A DNA stretch of 64,000 nt from Pseudomonas mucoides (GTDB lineage: Bacteria > Pseudomonadota > Gammaproteobacteria > Pseudomonadales > Pseudomonadaceae): positions 682,001 through 746,000 of the forward strand of contig NZ_JACOPW010000001.1 in assembly GCF_015461845.1 (NCBI RefSeq), in the 5' to 3' direction. The translations under genes and the position numbers were made by a program. Each line of letters begins with the position of its first letter. Position 1 is the stretch's first letter. Under the pieces are notes generated by a model, which saw only the letters and a program-made list of their open reading frames with translations, had not been told where the DNA came from and made no database searches. Positions 48,787-59,473 of this stretch are shown piece after piece.

Positions 48787-51117
48787 TTATTGGTTGATCA
48801 TCAATGCTGGCCAAAACGCCTGGTTAATTACAAGACTGACCGCTTGGTTCGAGTTCTTCTTAACCCCGTCCATGAGCGCTTTGTTGTAGCTAAAATCATA
48901 AATAAACTTAGGATCGTCCGAGTTGATTCGAATGCCCAGGAATCCATACCAAAGCAGCAGATCTACCGCGCGACTCGCCTTCTGCTGATCAAGCCCAGAC
49001 TTAAGGAGAGTATCCATCACCTGCTGCTCAGAAAGGTCGGCGGATGATGCGACGAAAGCGTAGAGAAGGCCTTCAGTCTCATCGGACACGTCCTGAAGCT
49101 CGTAGCCAATATCGCGCAGCAGATCCGCTGAATAGGCCGCGATGCCTTTCTCAATGTCGCTGCCTTCGATAATCTCGTGGTTGAGGTTGATGGCAAAGCT
49201 CTTGCAATGATTGATCAGATTCAAGAGAAAGCGTGGTCTCATCAAGGAACGCTCTATCAGAAACTGAGACGTTTCCTCGCCCTTGTAATGGCTTACAAAA
49301 AGCCGCAGCCAGGCCGACTTGAAGTCCAGGTCTTCTTCAAGACCGTTGGACACGATTCGCAAACGAACGAGCTCGCGTAACAAGTCAGAATCCGTCCAAT
49401 CCAGCACCACACTGGCTTCCTTGCCGCGGTCAGACGTCTCCTTGACCAGCAGCTCGTAGACGTCGTTGCGTAGGAACACTACCGAGCGCACCTTGATGTT
49501 GTCGCTGCTGAACTGACGTTCAATTTTTCGCGTAGCGTCGATCAAAGCTCTGACCATAAGCAGGTCTTCATGCTTCAGTCCGGACGTTGGCCAGCCATTA
49601 TCAATATTGTCGAAGAGAAGCCATAGCACCTGCTTGTTCTCAAGGTAACGTCCCAGCTTTTGTTTGAGTTGCTTTACGTCATGCTTGTACAGGAGTTCGG
49701 TCACTTCGAATGAGCTCAGATTGACGCTTTTGGTTGAACCGTACTTGGATTGGTATTCGGAGTAGATTTTCTCCATGAGCATCGACATGCGCTCAGAAAA
49801 ATCGCCTTCTGAATCGTAATCTTCTCCCCGATACAGCTCGGCGAGCTCGCGATAGCCTTCATACAGCCTATGATCATGGATGTGACGCTGTTTGTCTTTT
49901 TCCAAAATCTTGTAGCAAATTTCCAGCAGTAGCACGTACTCCCAAAACGCCGTGATTGTGTGCTGGTAGGTGCCTTCGGAAAGAAACTGAAGGATGCGTT
50001 CTTTGAATTTGATGAGTTTGTAGCCGTCTGGCTTCAAATCCAAAACGATATTCTTGTTACGGTTTTTGTCGCGCTCGGCATCCCTGATTTGAAGAAAGAT
50101 GGCTGATTTTCCAGAACCCTTACGACCGACGACCAAATGCGCCTCGCCACGCAACGATTTCAGAAACTGATCGGTCTCCAGATAATAACGTTCGAGATCC
50201 CGCATTTCGTTCTCGGCAGATGTCGCGCCGAGGTTGAGTTTTTTGATAAATGACCGCTCGGGTTTCGCGCCAGAAGCCTCAAGCTGCTGAAACGCTTGGG
50301 TCACATCGGACGCAAACACCTCAATGGCGCGGTTAACATCATTCGGATGGTAGGTAACCTGGACAAAGTCTCGATAATCCACTGGGACCGGCTCATCGCC
50401 TGACTGAAGAATGCACATCGCCTTGCCCATGCCATCGGCCAAACCAGCAATGAAGGCGGCTCGCATGTTGTGGATGGCCGCTCCTGTCGCCCCAGTAGAT
50501 AGCAACGGAACCACAACTCCATAGGATTGTGCGACCTGATTGATCGCGTCATAGGCCGAAAGCCTGGGAGTTTCGTTTGGATCAAAGTTACGGAAGATGA
50601 AGCCGCCCTTTTTGATTCTCGAGATGATGCGGGTCGACCAGTCGGTTTTGTGCGGTGTATCCAACAAATAAACCGGTGCCTTGAGATTGAGCGCAGCAGA
50701 CACGTCAATCGATTTCCAGGCTGACGCGTTGTTCAAGAAACCGCTCAGCTCAGGCGAGTTCTGGTATTCCTGAAACCCAAGGGTGTCAAAAATACCGACA
50801 TCGGAAATTTTCAACCCCTGCGACTGGAGGCTTTTGTTTTTGACAAGCAGAACGCGCTTTGATTTACCAAGGGCGTAGCCAATTTCATACGTGACGTTGA
50901 AATTTAGCTCACTGATGTCAGCAACCAGGAAATCGGCTGCATCAATACTTGCCAGCACTTCGTCAGAGATGAAGTGACCGACGATGTCCAAGGCCCTCCA
51001 GGTAGACACAACCGTTTTCGTATTGGTTCTTGAGCTGGTAGCAACAGCACTCTCAATGGTTTGCCCTATCTCGGCAGGCGTTGACGCGTAAGCAAAAAAG
51101 CCAATGACGTCCTTCAT
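48787..51117 (-). CDS. Deoxyribosyltransferase-like/P-loop ATPase (Sll1717-like)
   Basis: A 776-residue protein starting at ATG 51117; the frame reaches a TTG at 51138. Residues 1-120 form a deoxyribosyltransferase/TIR-like domain ('AADFLVADISELNFNVTYEIGYALGKSKRVLLV'). A second similar region may lie at about 150-290. The ATPase domain has Walker A 'VGRKGSGKSAIFLQ' near 327 and Walker B 'VLWLLFDNIDNGW' near 480, followed by a helical C-terminus. It resembles the Sll1717 family of P-loop ATPases. It is separated from the TPR gene by about 256 bases, so it may be its own unit. Probably an ATPase sensor with a nucleotide-processing domain. Confidence 0.75.
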   Translation of the reverse strand: MKDVIGFFAYASTPAEIGQTIESAVATSSRTNTKTVVSTWRALDIVGHFISDEVLASIDAADFLVADISELNFNVTYEIGYALGKSKRVLLVKNKSLQSQGLKISDVGIFDTLGFQEYQNSPELSGFLNNASAWKSIDVSAALNLKAPVYLLDTPHKTDWSTRIISRIKKGGFIFRNFDPNETPRLSAYDAINQVAQSYGVVVPLLSTGATGAAIHNMRAAFIAGLADGMGKAMCILQSGDEPVPVDYRDFVQVTYHPNDVNRAIEVFASDVTQAFQQLEASGAKPERSFIKKLNLGATSAENEMRDLERYYLETDQFLKSLRGEAHLVVGRKGSGKSAIFLQIRDAERDKNRNKNIVLDLKPDGYKLIKFKERILQFLSEGTYQHTITAFWEYVLLLEICYKILEKDKQRHIHDHRLYEGYRELAELYRGEDYDSEGDFSERMSMLMEKIYSEYQSKYGSTKSVNLSSFEVTELLYKHDVKQLKQKLGRYLENKQVLWLLFDNIDNGWPTSGLKHEDLLMVRALIDATRKIERQFSSDNIKVRSVVFLRNDVYELLVKETSDRGKEASVVLDWTDSDLLRELVRLRIVSNGLEEDLDFKSAWLRLFVSHYKGEETSQFLIERSLMRPRFLLNLINHCKSFAINLNHEIIEGSDIEKGIAAYSADLLRDIGYELQDVSDETEGLLYAFVASSADLSEQQVMDTLLKSGLDQQKASRAVDLLLWYGFLGIRINSDDPKFIYDFSYNKALMDGVKKNSNQAVSLVINQAFWPALMINQ

Positions 51118-51633
51118 ATCCTTTCCCTGAAATAACAACCGGTTGTTCTCGTGTCTTCAGGATAACGACCACCATGCCGATGGTAAATGGCTATCAGTAT
51201 GCCCATCACATGCTAGAGCTAGGATCAAGACCACTAGTTGGTGTCGAAGGCCCCCGGATCGTACACGTAGCCTGGCTTCCAGGCAGTCATAGGTTCAGCG
51301 ACCACCTCTCTTGGGCTATAGATCTCGGCCGCTTGCTTTGCGTCTCCACGACAGAGATGAATCACATCTTTCGCCTGCTGCTTGGCTTTGCATTACGGCG
51401 GGATCTTCTCCCACAAGATTGCGCCCATGCTGGGCGCACCGAAAAAGGACCCGAAGTTCCTGATTTCAACTAACGCCCACGTTGCTGCTTATGCCAAAGC
51501 TGTCGCTAGCTCACAGCCCTTGAGATACCAAAGCTACCTAGATCTAGAATATCCGTGGGAGTAAATGTGGGAGTATTTTTTCAGACATGAAAAAGCCCAA
51601 CCTGTGAAGATTGGGCTAAGTCATTGAAAAATA
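51118..51633. other. ICE right-end region next to tRNA-Pro
   Basis: About 516 bases between the last defence gene and the tRNA. It must contain the minus-strand promoter of the ATPase gene. A frame ending at 51564 ('AYAKAVASSQPLRYQSYLDLEYPWE') looks vaguely coding and could be a remnant. I find no integrase. A small direct repeat GTGGGAGTA lies at 51555 and 51566. Confidence 0.45.
51594..51617 (-). terminator. Intrinsic terminator downstream of tRNA-Pro
   Basis: On the minus strand AGCCCAA, a 10-base loop, TTGGGCT and a T-run, 17 bases past the tRNA end. It should end transcription of the tRNA. It lies on the ICE side of the boundary, so it is either inside the duplicated attachment segment or supplied by the element. 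Confidence 0.7.
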
Positions 51634-51660
51634 TGGTCGGGACGGAGTGATTCGAACACT
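51634..51660. other. Probable ICE attachment site (3' end of tRNA-Pro)
   Basis: The last bases of the tRNA gene, from the CCA end through the T-arm, are the usual target of tyrosine integrases. ICE genes lie only on the 3' side and chromosomal genes on the 5' side. The exact core cannot be fixed because the matching repeat at the other ICE end is outside the window. Confidence 0.45.
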
Positions 51661-51710
51661 CGACCCCTAGCACCCCATGCTAGTGCGCTACCGGACTGCG
51701 CTACGCCCCG
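51634..51710 (-). tRNA. tRNA-Pro (anticodon GGG)
   Basis: A 77-base tRNA with encoded CCA. The acceptor stem is CGGGGCG with CGTCCCG. The anticodon stem CTAGC/GCTAG closes the loop ATGGGGT, giving anticodon GGG (proline CCC/CCU codons). The T-arm is GAGTG-TTCGAAT-CACTC. The C1-G72 pair is the proline identity feature. It separates ICE from chromosome. Confidence 0.97.
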
Positions 51711-51799
51711 ACTAGGCGTGAAACTCGTCCCTCTTCTCGAAGGACGCTCAAGAATATATCGCAAGCTTTTGAAAACTGGAAGTATTCAAACGCATGAAA

Positions 51800-52156
51800 T
51801 TATTTCTTGAGGACCACCAACACATCTTCCAGCTCGGCAATCATCTGCCGGATCATTTGTTTGTATTGGGTGGTGTCGTCTTTGGCTTCATCGCCGGACA
51901 AGCGCAAGCGCGCGCCGCCGATGGTGAACCCTTGATCGTAAAGAAGCGCGCGGATCTGCCGGATCATCAGCACGTCTTGTCGCTGATAATACCGGCGGTT
52001 CCCGCGGCGTTTGACGGGGTTGAGTTGAGGAAACTCCTGCTCCCAATAGCGCAGCACGTGCGGTTTTACCGCACACAGCTCGCTGACTTCACCAATGGTG
52101 AAGTAGCGTTTGCCTGGGATGACGGGGAGCTCGTCGTTATGACTTGGTTCCAGCAT
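51800..52156 (-). CDS. MerR-family transcriptional regulator
   Basis: A 118-residue MerR-like protein starting at ATG 52156 (GAGG 5 bases before); it overlaps the ihfA end by 20 bases. The winged helix-turn-helix is '[48 protein letters not shown]' at about 18-65, followed by the dimerisation helix. There is no metal- or drug-binding C-terminal extension. This small regulator follows ihfA in pseudomonads; target genes are unknown. Confidence 0.9.
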   Translation of the reverse strand: MLEPSHNDELPVIPGKRYFTIGEVSELCAVKPHVLRYWEQEFPQLNPVKRRGNRRYYQRQDVLMIRQIRALLYDQGFTIGGARLRLSGDEAKDDTTQYKQMIRQMIAELEDVLVVLKK

Positions 52157-52439
52157 AAGCCTCAACTCGGGCCTTCAACTTCTGCCCTGGACGAAAGGTG
52201 ACCACACGGCGAGCCGTGATCGGGATTTCTTCCCCCGTTTTCGGATTGCGGCCAGGCCGCTGGCGTTTGTCCCGAAGGTCGAAATTGCCGAAACCGGACA
52301 ATTTGACTTGTTCGTTGTCTTCAAGAGCGTGCCTGATTTCTTCAAAAAACAGTTCGACCAATTCCTTGGCCTCCCGTTTATTCAGGCCCAGCTCTTCATA
52401 CAGACGTTCCGCCATCTCAGCTTTCGTCAGAGCCCCCAT
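52137..52439 (-). CDS. ihfA: Integration host factor subunit alpha
   Basis: A 100-residue HU/IHF-family DNA-bending protein. The DNA-binding arm motif is '[27 protein letters not shown]' at about 60-86, with the intercalating Pro in 'RNPKTG'. IHF helps recombination, replication and sigma-54 promoters, and integrases of ICEs often need it. It is the last gene of the pheST operon, starting 3 bases after pheT. Confidence 0.97.
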   Translation of the reverse strand: MGALTKAEMAERLYEELGLNKREAKELVELFFEEIRHALEDNEQVKLSGFGNFDLRDKRQRPGRNPKTGEEIPITARRVVTFRPGQKLKARVEAYAGTKS

Positions 52440-52442
52440 ACG

Positions 52443-54824
52443 TCACTTCCTTAACGTGGCGTTCAACCTTTGTTCGAGCGAGGTGAGGATATTTTGCGTC
52501 GTGGTATTCACCTCATCGTCATTAAGAGTGCGCGATGGATGCTGCCAGGTCAAGCCGACTGCGAGGCTTTTTCTATCAGGATCAATGCCTTTACCCTGAT
52601 ACACGTCAAATAGCCTGAGGTCCGTCAGCCATTCCCCTGCATTTTCACGGATTACGTCCAGTACGGCGCTGGCTGCGACGTCTTTTTCGGCAATCAGTGC
52701 AAGGTCACGACGCACTTCAGGAAAGCGCGATAACTCCTGGAATTTAGGCATTTTGCCCAACGCCACTTCCGCCAGCACCAGCTCGAAAACGAAGACCGGA
52801 CGGTCGAGACCGAGGGTTTTCGACAATTCAGGGTGGATGGCGCCGACAAAACCAACCAGACGGCCTTCACGTTCGATGCGCGCGGTTTGACCCGGGTGCA
52901 ACGCTGGGTGTTTGCCCGGCACGAAAGTGAACGAGTCCAGCGCACCGGCGAAGCCCAGCACCGCTTCCACGTCAGCCTTGACGTCGAAGAAGTCCACGAC
53001 ATCGCGACCCTGTGCCCAGCCTTCTGGCAGACGGCTACCGCACACCACACCGGCGAGCATTGGCTCTTGCTTCAGGCCTTCGAGTTGACCGACGAAGCGC
53101 AGGCCGCTTTCGAACAGACGGACGCGGTCCTGTTGACGATTCAGGTTGTGCTGAAGCGCCTTGACCAGGCCTGGCCACAAGGACGAGCGCATGGCCGCCA
53201 TGTCGTTCGAAATCGGGTTGGCCAGCACCAGTGGTTCCACACCCGGATTAAACAGTTCGAATTGTTTCGGATCGATGAAGCTGTAGGTGATCGCTTCCTG
53301 GTAACCACGGGCGACCAGCAGGCGACGCAGCTCAGGCAGATCGCTGCGCGCTTCGGCCTTGGCTTGTGGCGCCAGGCGAGCTTGCGGGTAGCGAACCGGC
53401 AGACGGTTGTAACCGTACAGACGGGCCAGCTCTTCGATCAGATCGACTTCCAGGCTGATGTCGAAGCGATGACTTGGCACTTCAACGCGCCACTGCCCTG
53501 CCCCGTCGGCGGAAACGGTCAGGCCCAAAGCGTTGAGCAGACGCTCGACTTCGGCTGAATCCATTTCCATGCCCAGCATTTGGGTGATGCGCTGTGCGCG
53601 CAACGTCACCGGAGCAATCTTCGGCAGATGCTGTTCGCTGACGGTTTCGATGATCGGGCCGGCTTCACCGCCAGTGATCTCCAGCAGCAGGCCAGTGGCG
53701 CGCTCCATGGCTTCACGGGCCAGTTGCCAGTCCACGCCACGCTCGTAGCGGTGCGAGGCGTCGGTGTGCAGGCCGTAGGAGCGGGCCTTGCCAGCGACAG
53801 CGATCTGATCGAAGAACGCGCTTTCAAGGAAAATATCGCGAGTGGTCGCGGTGTTCACACCACTGTGCTCGCCACCCATGACGCCGGCGATAGCCAGGGC
53901 GCGGGTGTGGTCGGCAATCACCAGCGTATCGCTACGCAGGGTGACTTCCTGGCCGTCGAGCAGCACCAGCTTCTCGCCTTCTTCGGCCATGCGCACGCGG
54001 ATGCCGCCATTGATTTCGGCGAGATCGAAGGCGTGCAGCGGTTGACCCAGCTCCAGCATCACGTAGTTGGTGATGTCGACAGCCGCGTCGATGCTGCGCA
54101 CTTCGGAACGACGCAGGCGCTCAACCATCCACAACGGCGTAGGCTTGGACAGGTCGACGTTACGAATCACACGCCCCAGGTAACGTGGGCAAGCGGCTGG
54201 CGCCAGCACTTCAACCGAACGCACTTCGTCGTGCGCGGCTGGAACGGTGGCAACGACCGGGCGGGTGACGGTGGCGGCGTACAGCGCGCCGACTTCACGG
54301 GCCAGACCAGCCAGGGACAGGCAGTCGCCGCGGTTCGGGGTCAGGTCGACCTCGATGCTGGCGTCGTCCAGGCTCAGGTATTCGCGAATGTCCTGACCGA
54401 CCGGTGCATCGACCGGCAATTCCATCAGGCCATCGTTGCCTTCGCCCACTTGCAGCTCGGCTTGCGAGCACAGCATGCCGTTGGACTCAACGCCACGCAG
54501 CTTGGCTTTCTTGATTTTGAAGTCGCCCGGCAGCTCGGCACCGATCATGGCGAACGGGATCTTCAGGCCCGGGCGCACGTTGGGCGCGCCGCAGACGACC
54601 TGGAAGGTCTCCGAGCCATTGCTGACCTGGCACACACGCAGCTTGTCAGCGTCAGGGTGCTGCTCGGTGCTCAGCACCTCGCCCACGACCACACCGCTGA
54701 AAACACCGGCGGCCGGCGTAACGCTATCGACCTCAAGACCGGCCATCGACAGACGAGCAACCAGCTCGTCGCGACTTACCTGCGGGCTTACCCAGCCACG
54801 CAGCCATTGTTCACTGAATTTCAT
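52443..54824 (-). CDS. pheT: Phenylalanine-tRNA ligase beta subunit
   Basis: A 793-residue beta subunit of the alpha2-beta2 enzyme that charges tRNA-Phe. It has an N-terminal tRNA-binding (EMAP-like) domain ('VVVGEVLSTEQHPDADKLRVCQV' at about 45-68), B3/B4 editing domain, B5 domain and a C-terminal anticodon-binding domain ('ELSRFPEVRRDLALI', 'LTDLRLFDVYQGKGI'). Length is normal. It follows pheS by 26 bases. Confidence 0.98.
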   Translation of the reverse strand: MKFSEQWLRGWVSPQVSRDELVARLSMAGLEVDSVTPAAGVFSGVVVGEVLSTEQHPDADKLRVCQVSNGSETFQVVCGAPNVRPGLKIPFAMIGAELPGDFKIKKAKLRGVESNGMLCSQAELQVGEGNDGLMELPVDAPVGQDIREYLSLDDASIEVDLTPNRGDCLSLAGLAREVGALYAATVTRPVVATVPAAHDEVRSVEVLAPAACPRYLGRVIRNVDLSKPTPLWMVERLRRSEVRSIDAAVDITNYVMLELGQPLHAFDLAEINGGIRVRMAEEGEKLVLLDGQEVTLRSDTLVIADHTRALAIAGVMGGEHSGVNTATTRDIFLESAFFDQIAVAGKARSYGLHTDASHRYERGVDWQLAREAMERATGLLLEITGGEAGPIIETVSEQHLPKIAPVTLRAQRITQMLGMEMDSAEVERLLNALGLTVSADGAGQWRVEVPSHRFDISLEVDLIEELARLYGYNRLPVRYPQARLAPQAKAEARSDLPELRRLLVARGYQEAITYSFIDPKQFELFNPGVEPLVLANPISNDMAAMRSSLWPGLVKALQHNLNRQQDRVRLFESGLRFVGQLEGLKQEPMLAGVVCGSRLPEGWAQGRDVVDFFDVKADVEAVLGFAGALDSFTFVPGKHPALHPGQTARIEREGRLVGFVGAIHPELSKTLGLDRPVFVFELVLAEVALGKMPKFQELSRFPEVRRDLALIAEKDVAASAVLDVIRENAGEWLTDLRLFDVYQGKGIDPDRKSLAVGLTWQHPSRTLNDDEVNTTTQNILTSLEQRLNATLRK

Positions 54825-54850
54825 CCTGCTCTCCTAAGAATTCGTTACGA

Positions 54851-55920
<1,070 letters not shown>

Positions 55921-55976
55921 TATGACGTTTAACACCTGACCCCACAGAGGTGAGGCCGGGTGACTGTCGGGGGTAC

Positions 55977-56333
55977 TTAAGCCAAGGTGGCTTTAGCTTT
56001 CTCGACAATCGCAGCAAACGCCGCTTTTTCGTTCACTGCCAGATCAGCCAGAACCTTACGGTCGATCTCGATGGACGCTTTTTTCAGGCCGGCGATGAAA
56101 CGGCTGTAGGACAGACCGTTGATACGTGCACCAGCGTTGATACGAGCGATCCACAGAGCGCGGAACTGACGTTTTTTCTGACGACGGTCACGGTAGGCGT
56201 ATTGGCCTGCCTTGATTACCGCTTGCTTGGCAACACGGAATACGCGCGAGCGAGCGCCGTAGTAGCCTTTAGCAAGTTTCAGAATTTTTTTGTGACGTTT
56301 ACGGGCAATGACGCCACGCTTTACACGAGCCAT
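55977..56333 (-). CDS. rplT: 50S ribosomal protein L20
   Basis: A 118-residue ribosomal protein with the typical basic N-terminal tail ('[29 protein letters not shown]'). It is an early assembly protein of the large subunit. It follows rpmI by 27 bases; in enterobacteria L20 represses translation of the rpmI-rplT mRNA. Confidence 0.98.
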   Translation of the reverse strand: MARVKRGVIARKRHKKILKLAKGYYGARSRVFRVAKQAVIKAGQYAYRDRRQKKRQFRALWIARINAGARINGLSYSRFIAGLKKASIEIDRKVLADLAVNEKAAFAAIVEKAKATLA

Positions 56334-56360
56334 GAGTTACTTCCTCTATTCTTGACTAAA

Positions 56361-56555
56361 TTAACGAAGGCGCAGCATGCGCTCGACTTTTGCCACGTCA
56401 CACGGTGCCAGCAAGCTGCTACCGCGCAGTTGACGCTTACGCTTGGTCGACATTTTAGTCAGGATGTGGCTCTTGAAAGCGTGCTTGTGCTTGATACCGT
56501 TAGCAGTTTTCAGAAACCGCTTAGCAGCACCACTTTTAGTTTTCATTTTTGGCAT
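56361..56555 (-). CDS. rpmI: 50S ribosomal protein L35
   Basis: A 64-residue basic protein ('[19 protein letters not shown]', ending 'VERMLRLR'). Length and sequence are normal for L35. It is between infC and rplT, the conserved order. Confidence 0.98.
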   Translation of the reverse strand: MPKMKTKSGAAKRFLKTANGIKHKHAFKSHILTKMSTKRKRQLRGSSLLAPCDVAKVERMLRLR

Positions 56556-56615
56556 GTTCGGATACTCCGCATTCAGTTGATAAACATAATCAGAAGGCCT
56601 GCCGTGCCCTGTTGA

Positions 56616-57167
56616 TTACTTCTTCTTTTTCGGGGCGATGACCATGATCAGCTGGCGTCCTTCCATCTTAGGATGCTGTTCGACCGAACCGTACTCGAGC
56701 AAGTCACCTTCAACTCGCTTGAGGAGTTCCATCCCCAGCTCCTGGTGGGCCATCTCACGGCCGCGGAATCGCAAGGATACCTTGGCCCTGTCCCCATCAC
56801 TCAGGAAACGTACCAGGTTGCGCAGTTTTACCTGGTAATCCCCTTCCTCCGTCCCTGGACGAAACTTGATTTCTTTAACCTGGATCTGCTTCTGGTTTTT
56901 CTTGGCCGCAGCAATCTGCTTCTTCTTCTCGAAGATCGACTTGCCGTAGTCCATCAGCTTGCAAACAGGGGGTACTGCATCGGCGGAAATTTCCACCAAA
57001 TCGAGCTTGGCTTCTTCAGCCTTAAGAAGCGCGTCTTCAATTGACACAATCCCAAGCTGCTCGCCTTCAGCCCCAATTAACCGAACCTCGCGTGCCGAGA
57101 TATTCTCGTTGATCGGGGCTTTCGGTGCAGCTCGTTTATCTTGTCTCATTTCACGCTTAATAATAAT
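56616..57167 (-). CDS. infC: Translation initiation factor IF-3 (ATT start)
   Basis: A 183-residue IF-3 that binds the 30S subunit and checks initiator codon-tRNA pairing. The first ATG in frame (57149) would give 177 residues, but three ATT codons (57167-57159) followed by AAGCGTGAA precede it in frame, and ATT is the known start of infC in bacteria. The Pseudomonas protein begins [11 protein letters not shown], so I take ATT 57167. A rare start lets IF-3 repress its own translation. The gene begins on the last base of the thrS stop codon, with CGGAG upstream. Confidence 0.9.
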   Translation of the reverse strand: MIIKREMRQDKRAAPKAPINENISAREVRLIGAEGEQLGIVSIEDALLKAEEAKLDLVEISADAVPPVCKLMDYGKSIFEKKKQIAAAKKNQKQIQVKEIKFRPGTEEGDYQVKLRNLVRFLSDGDRAKVSLRFRGREMAHQELGMELLKRVEGDLLEYGSVEQHPKMEGRQLIMVIAPKKKK

Positions 57168-59089
57168 TACTCCGAATCTGGGCGACCACGCCGGGAAACC
57201 GCTTGCGCGAGAAACTCAGCGAACTGGGCGACGGGCATCGAGCCCAGGTCAGCACCTTCACGAGTACGCACAGCGACAGTCTGCATCTCGACTTCCCGAT
57301 CTCCGATAACCAAGAGATAGGGAACCTTGAGCAAAGTATGCTCGCGGATTTTAAAGCCGATCTTTTCATTTCTCAAGTCAGACTTGGCACGAAATCCGCT
57401 TTCGTTGAGGGTTTTTTCAACTTCAGCAGCAAAATCGGCTTGTTTATCAGTGATATTCATAATCACTGCCTGGGTCGGAGCCAGCCACGCAGGGAATGCA
57501 CCCTCGTAGTGCTCGATCAGGATTCCGACGAAACGTTCGAAGGAGCCAAGGATCGCCCGGTGCAACATTACCGGGTGCTTGCGACTGTTGTCTTCGGAGA
57601 CGTATTCGGCTCCCAGACGGACAGGCAGGTTAAAATCGAGCTGAAGGGTACCACACTGCCAGACGCGGCCAAGGCAATCTTTCAGCGAGAACTCGATCTT
57701 CGGACCGTAGAACGCACCTTCGCCCGGCTGCAAATCGTACGGCAGGCCCGCGCTATCAAGGGCTGCAGCCAATGCCGCTTCGGCGCGGTCCCACAATTCG
57801 TCAGAACCCACGCGTTTTTCCGGACGAGTGGACAGCTTCATCTCGACGTCTTTGAAGCCGAAATCGGCATAAACGTCCATGGTCAGTTTGATGAACGCAG
57901 CGGATTCAGCCTGCATCTGCTCTTCAGTGCAGAAGATGTGGGCGTCATCCTGAGTGAACGCACGCACCCGCATGATGCCGTGCAACGCACCCGATGGCTC
58001 GTTACGGTGGCAAGCACCGAATTCGGCCAGACGCATCGGCAACTCGCGGTAGCTTTTCAGGCCCTGATTGAACACTTGCACGTGGCAAGGGCAGTTCATT
58101 GGCTTGATGGCGTAGTCGCGGTTTTCCGACTGGGTGGTGAACATGTTGTCGGCGTAGTTGGCCCAGTGCCCGGATTTCTCCCACAGGCTGCGGTCAACGA
58201 CCTGAGGCGTCTTGATCTCCAGGTAGCCGTTGTCGCGCTGAACCTTGCGCATGTACTGCTCGAGAACCTGGTACAGGGTCCAGCCGTTCGGGTGCCAGAA
58301 CACCATGCCCGGCGACTCTTCCTGGGTGTGGAACAGGCCCAAGCGCTTGCCGATCTTGCGGTGATCGCGCTTTTCAGCTTCTTCGATGCGCTGGATGTAA
58401 GCCGCCAGCTGCTTCTTGTCCGCCCAGGCGGTGCCGTAAACGCGCTGCAATTGCTCGTTCTTGGCATCGCCACGCCAGTAGGCGCCGGACAACTTGGTCA
58501 GCTTGAAGGATTTCAGGAAACGCGTGTTCGGCACGTGCGGGCCGCGGCACATGTCGACGTATTCTTCGTGATAGTACAGGCCCATGGCCTGTTCGTTCGG
58601 CATGTCCTCGACCAGGCGCAGTTTGTAGTCTTCGCCACGGGCCTTGAACACTTCGATCACTTCGGTGCGCGGAGTGACTTTCTTGATCACGTCGTAATCT
58701 TTCTCGATCAGCTGCTGCATGCGCTGTTCGATGGCGGCCAGGTCGTCCGGAGTAAAAGGACGCTCGAAGGCGATGTCGTAATAGAAGCCTTCGTCAATGA
58801 CCGGCCCGATCACCATTTTGGCGGTCGGGTACAACTGCTTGACCGCATGGCCAACCAGGTGGGCGCAAGAGTGGCGAATGATCTCCAGCCCCTCTTCATC
58901 CTTTGGCGTAATGATTTGCAGCGTGGAATCGCTGTCGATGATGTCGCTGGCGTCGACCAGCTTGCCATTGACCTTGCCGGCCACGGTGGCCTTGGCCAAG
59001 CCAGCACCAATGGATGCGGCGACCTCGGCTACGGAAACCGGGTGATCGAATGAACGTTGACTGCCGTCGGGAAGAGTAATAGTTGGCAT
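57167..59089 (-). CDS. thrS: Threonine-tRNA ligase
   Basis: A 640-residue class II synthetase. The TGS domain is at the N-terminus ('[23 protein letters not shown]'), followed by the editing domain with '[16 protein letters not shown]' and the Zn-binding 'CDTHIPN'-like '[12 protein letters not shown]'. The catalytic core has '[11 protein letters not shown]' and '[28 protein letters not shown]'. I start at ATG 59089 (GGAGG just upstream) because the longer frame lacks the conserved beginning. Confidence 0.98.
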   Translation of the reverse strand: MPTITLPDGSQRSFDHPVSVAEVAASIGAGLAKATVAGKVNGKLVDASDIIDSDSTLQIITPKDEEGLEIIRHSCAHLVGHAVKQLYPTAKMVIGPVIDEGFYYDIAFERPFTPDDLAAIEQRMQQLIEKDYDVIKKVTPRTEVIEVFKARGEDYKLRLVEDMPNEQAMGLYYHEEYVDMCRGPHVPNTRFLKSFKLTKLSGAYWRGDAKNEQLQRVYGTAWADKKQLAAYIQRIEEAEKRDHRKIGKRLGLFHTQEESPGMVFWHPNGWTLYQVLEQYMRKVQRDNGYLEIKTPQVVDRSLWEKSGHWANYADNMFTTQSENRDYAIKPMNCPCHVQVFNQGLKSYRELPMRLAEFGACHRNEPSGALHGIMRVRAFTQDDAHIFCTEEQMQAESAAFIKLTMDVYADFGFKDVEMKLSTRPEKRVGSDELWDRAEAALAAALDSAGLPYDLQPGEGAFYGPKIEFSLKDCLGRVWQCGTLQLDFNLPVRLGAEYVSEDNSRKHPVMLHRAILGSFERFVGILIEHYEGAFPAWLAPTQAVIMNITDKQADFAAEVEKTLNESGFRAKSDLRNEKIGFKIREHTLLKVPYLLVIGDREVEMQTVAVRTREGADLGSMPVAQFAEFLAQAVSRRGRPDSE

Positions 59090-59473
59090 GGCGCCTCCTC
59101 TCCTAGTGGTGACCCCTACCAAAGGTCACGTGGGTTGGGATGAGCCAGTACAAGATCCGATCCAGGCCATTCAATGACGAACGCCTGCCTTACAGCGGCA
59201 GGAGCCTTGCGGCCAACCGGAAAACCGAACCAGAGTGACTGGGATTCAAATCAGGGTTATTCGCGCTGTTGCCGCCACCGGGACTGAAGGTCATCCGGAG
59301 CTTGCAAAGGCCCGAGCGAGGCATGCTAGCACAGATGAACGGTCGTCGACGCCTGCGTGCTCAGACAATGAAGATTTCCACACTTTTACCGCGCAGAGTG
59401 AACTTGAGATGTACGGGCCACCTCAAATAGGCTGAGAATCGCTACAGATTATCGACCCCAAGGAGTTCCTGAC
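59090..59473. other. thrS leader and intergenic region
   Basis: About 384 bases between the divergent thrS and the small exported-protein gene at 59474. It holds the thrS promoter and leader on the minus strand. I see no clear tRNA-like operator; a GC-rich stretch near 59190-59220 may fold. Confidence 0.4.

Noticed and set aside
51174..51564. Two plus-strand frames near the tRNA that might be an integrase tail
   Set aside because: They lack any tyrosine-recombinase motif (no R...HxxR...Y) and are in different frames. A remnant is possible but not supported.
57203..59053. 616-codon open frame on the plus strand opposite thrS
   Set aside because: It is the antisense shadow of a conserved GC-rich gene. 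It has no ribosome site and unlikely composition (His/Asp/Val-rich).
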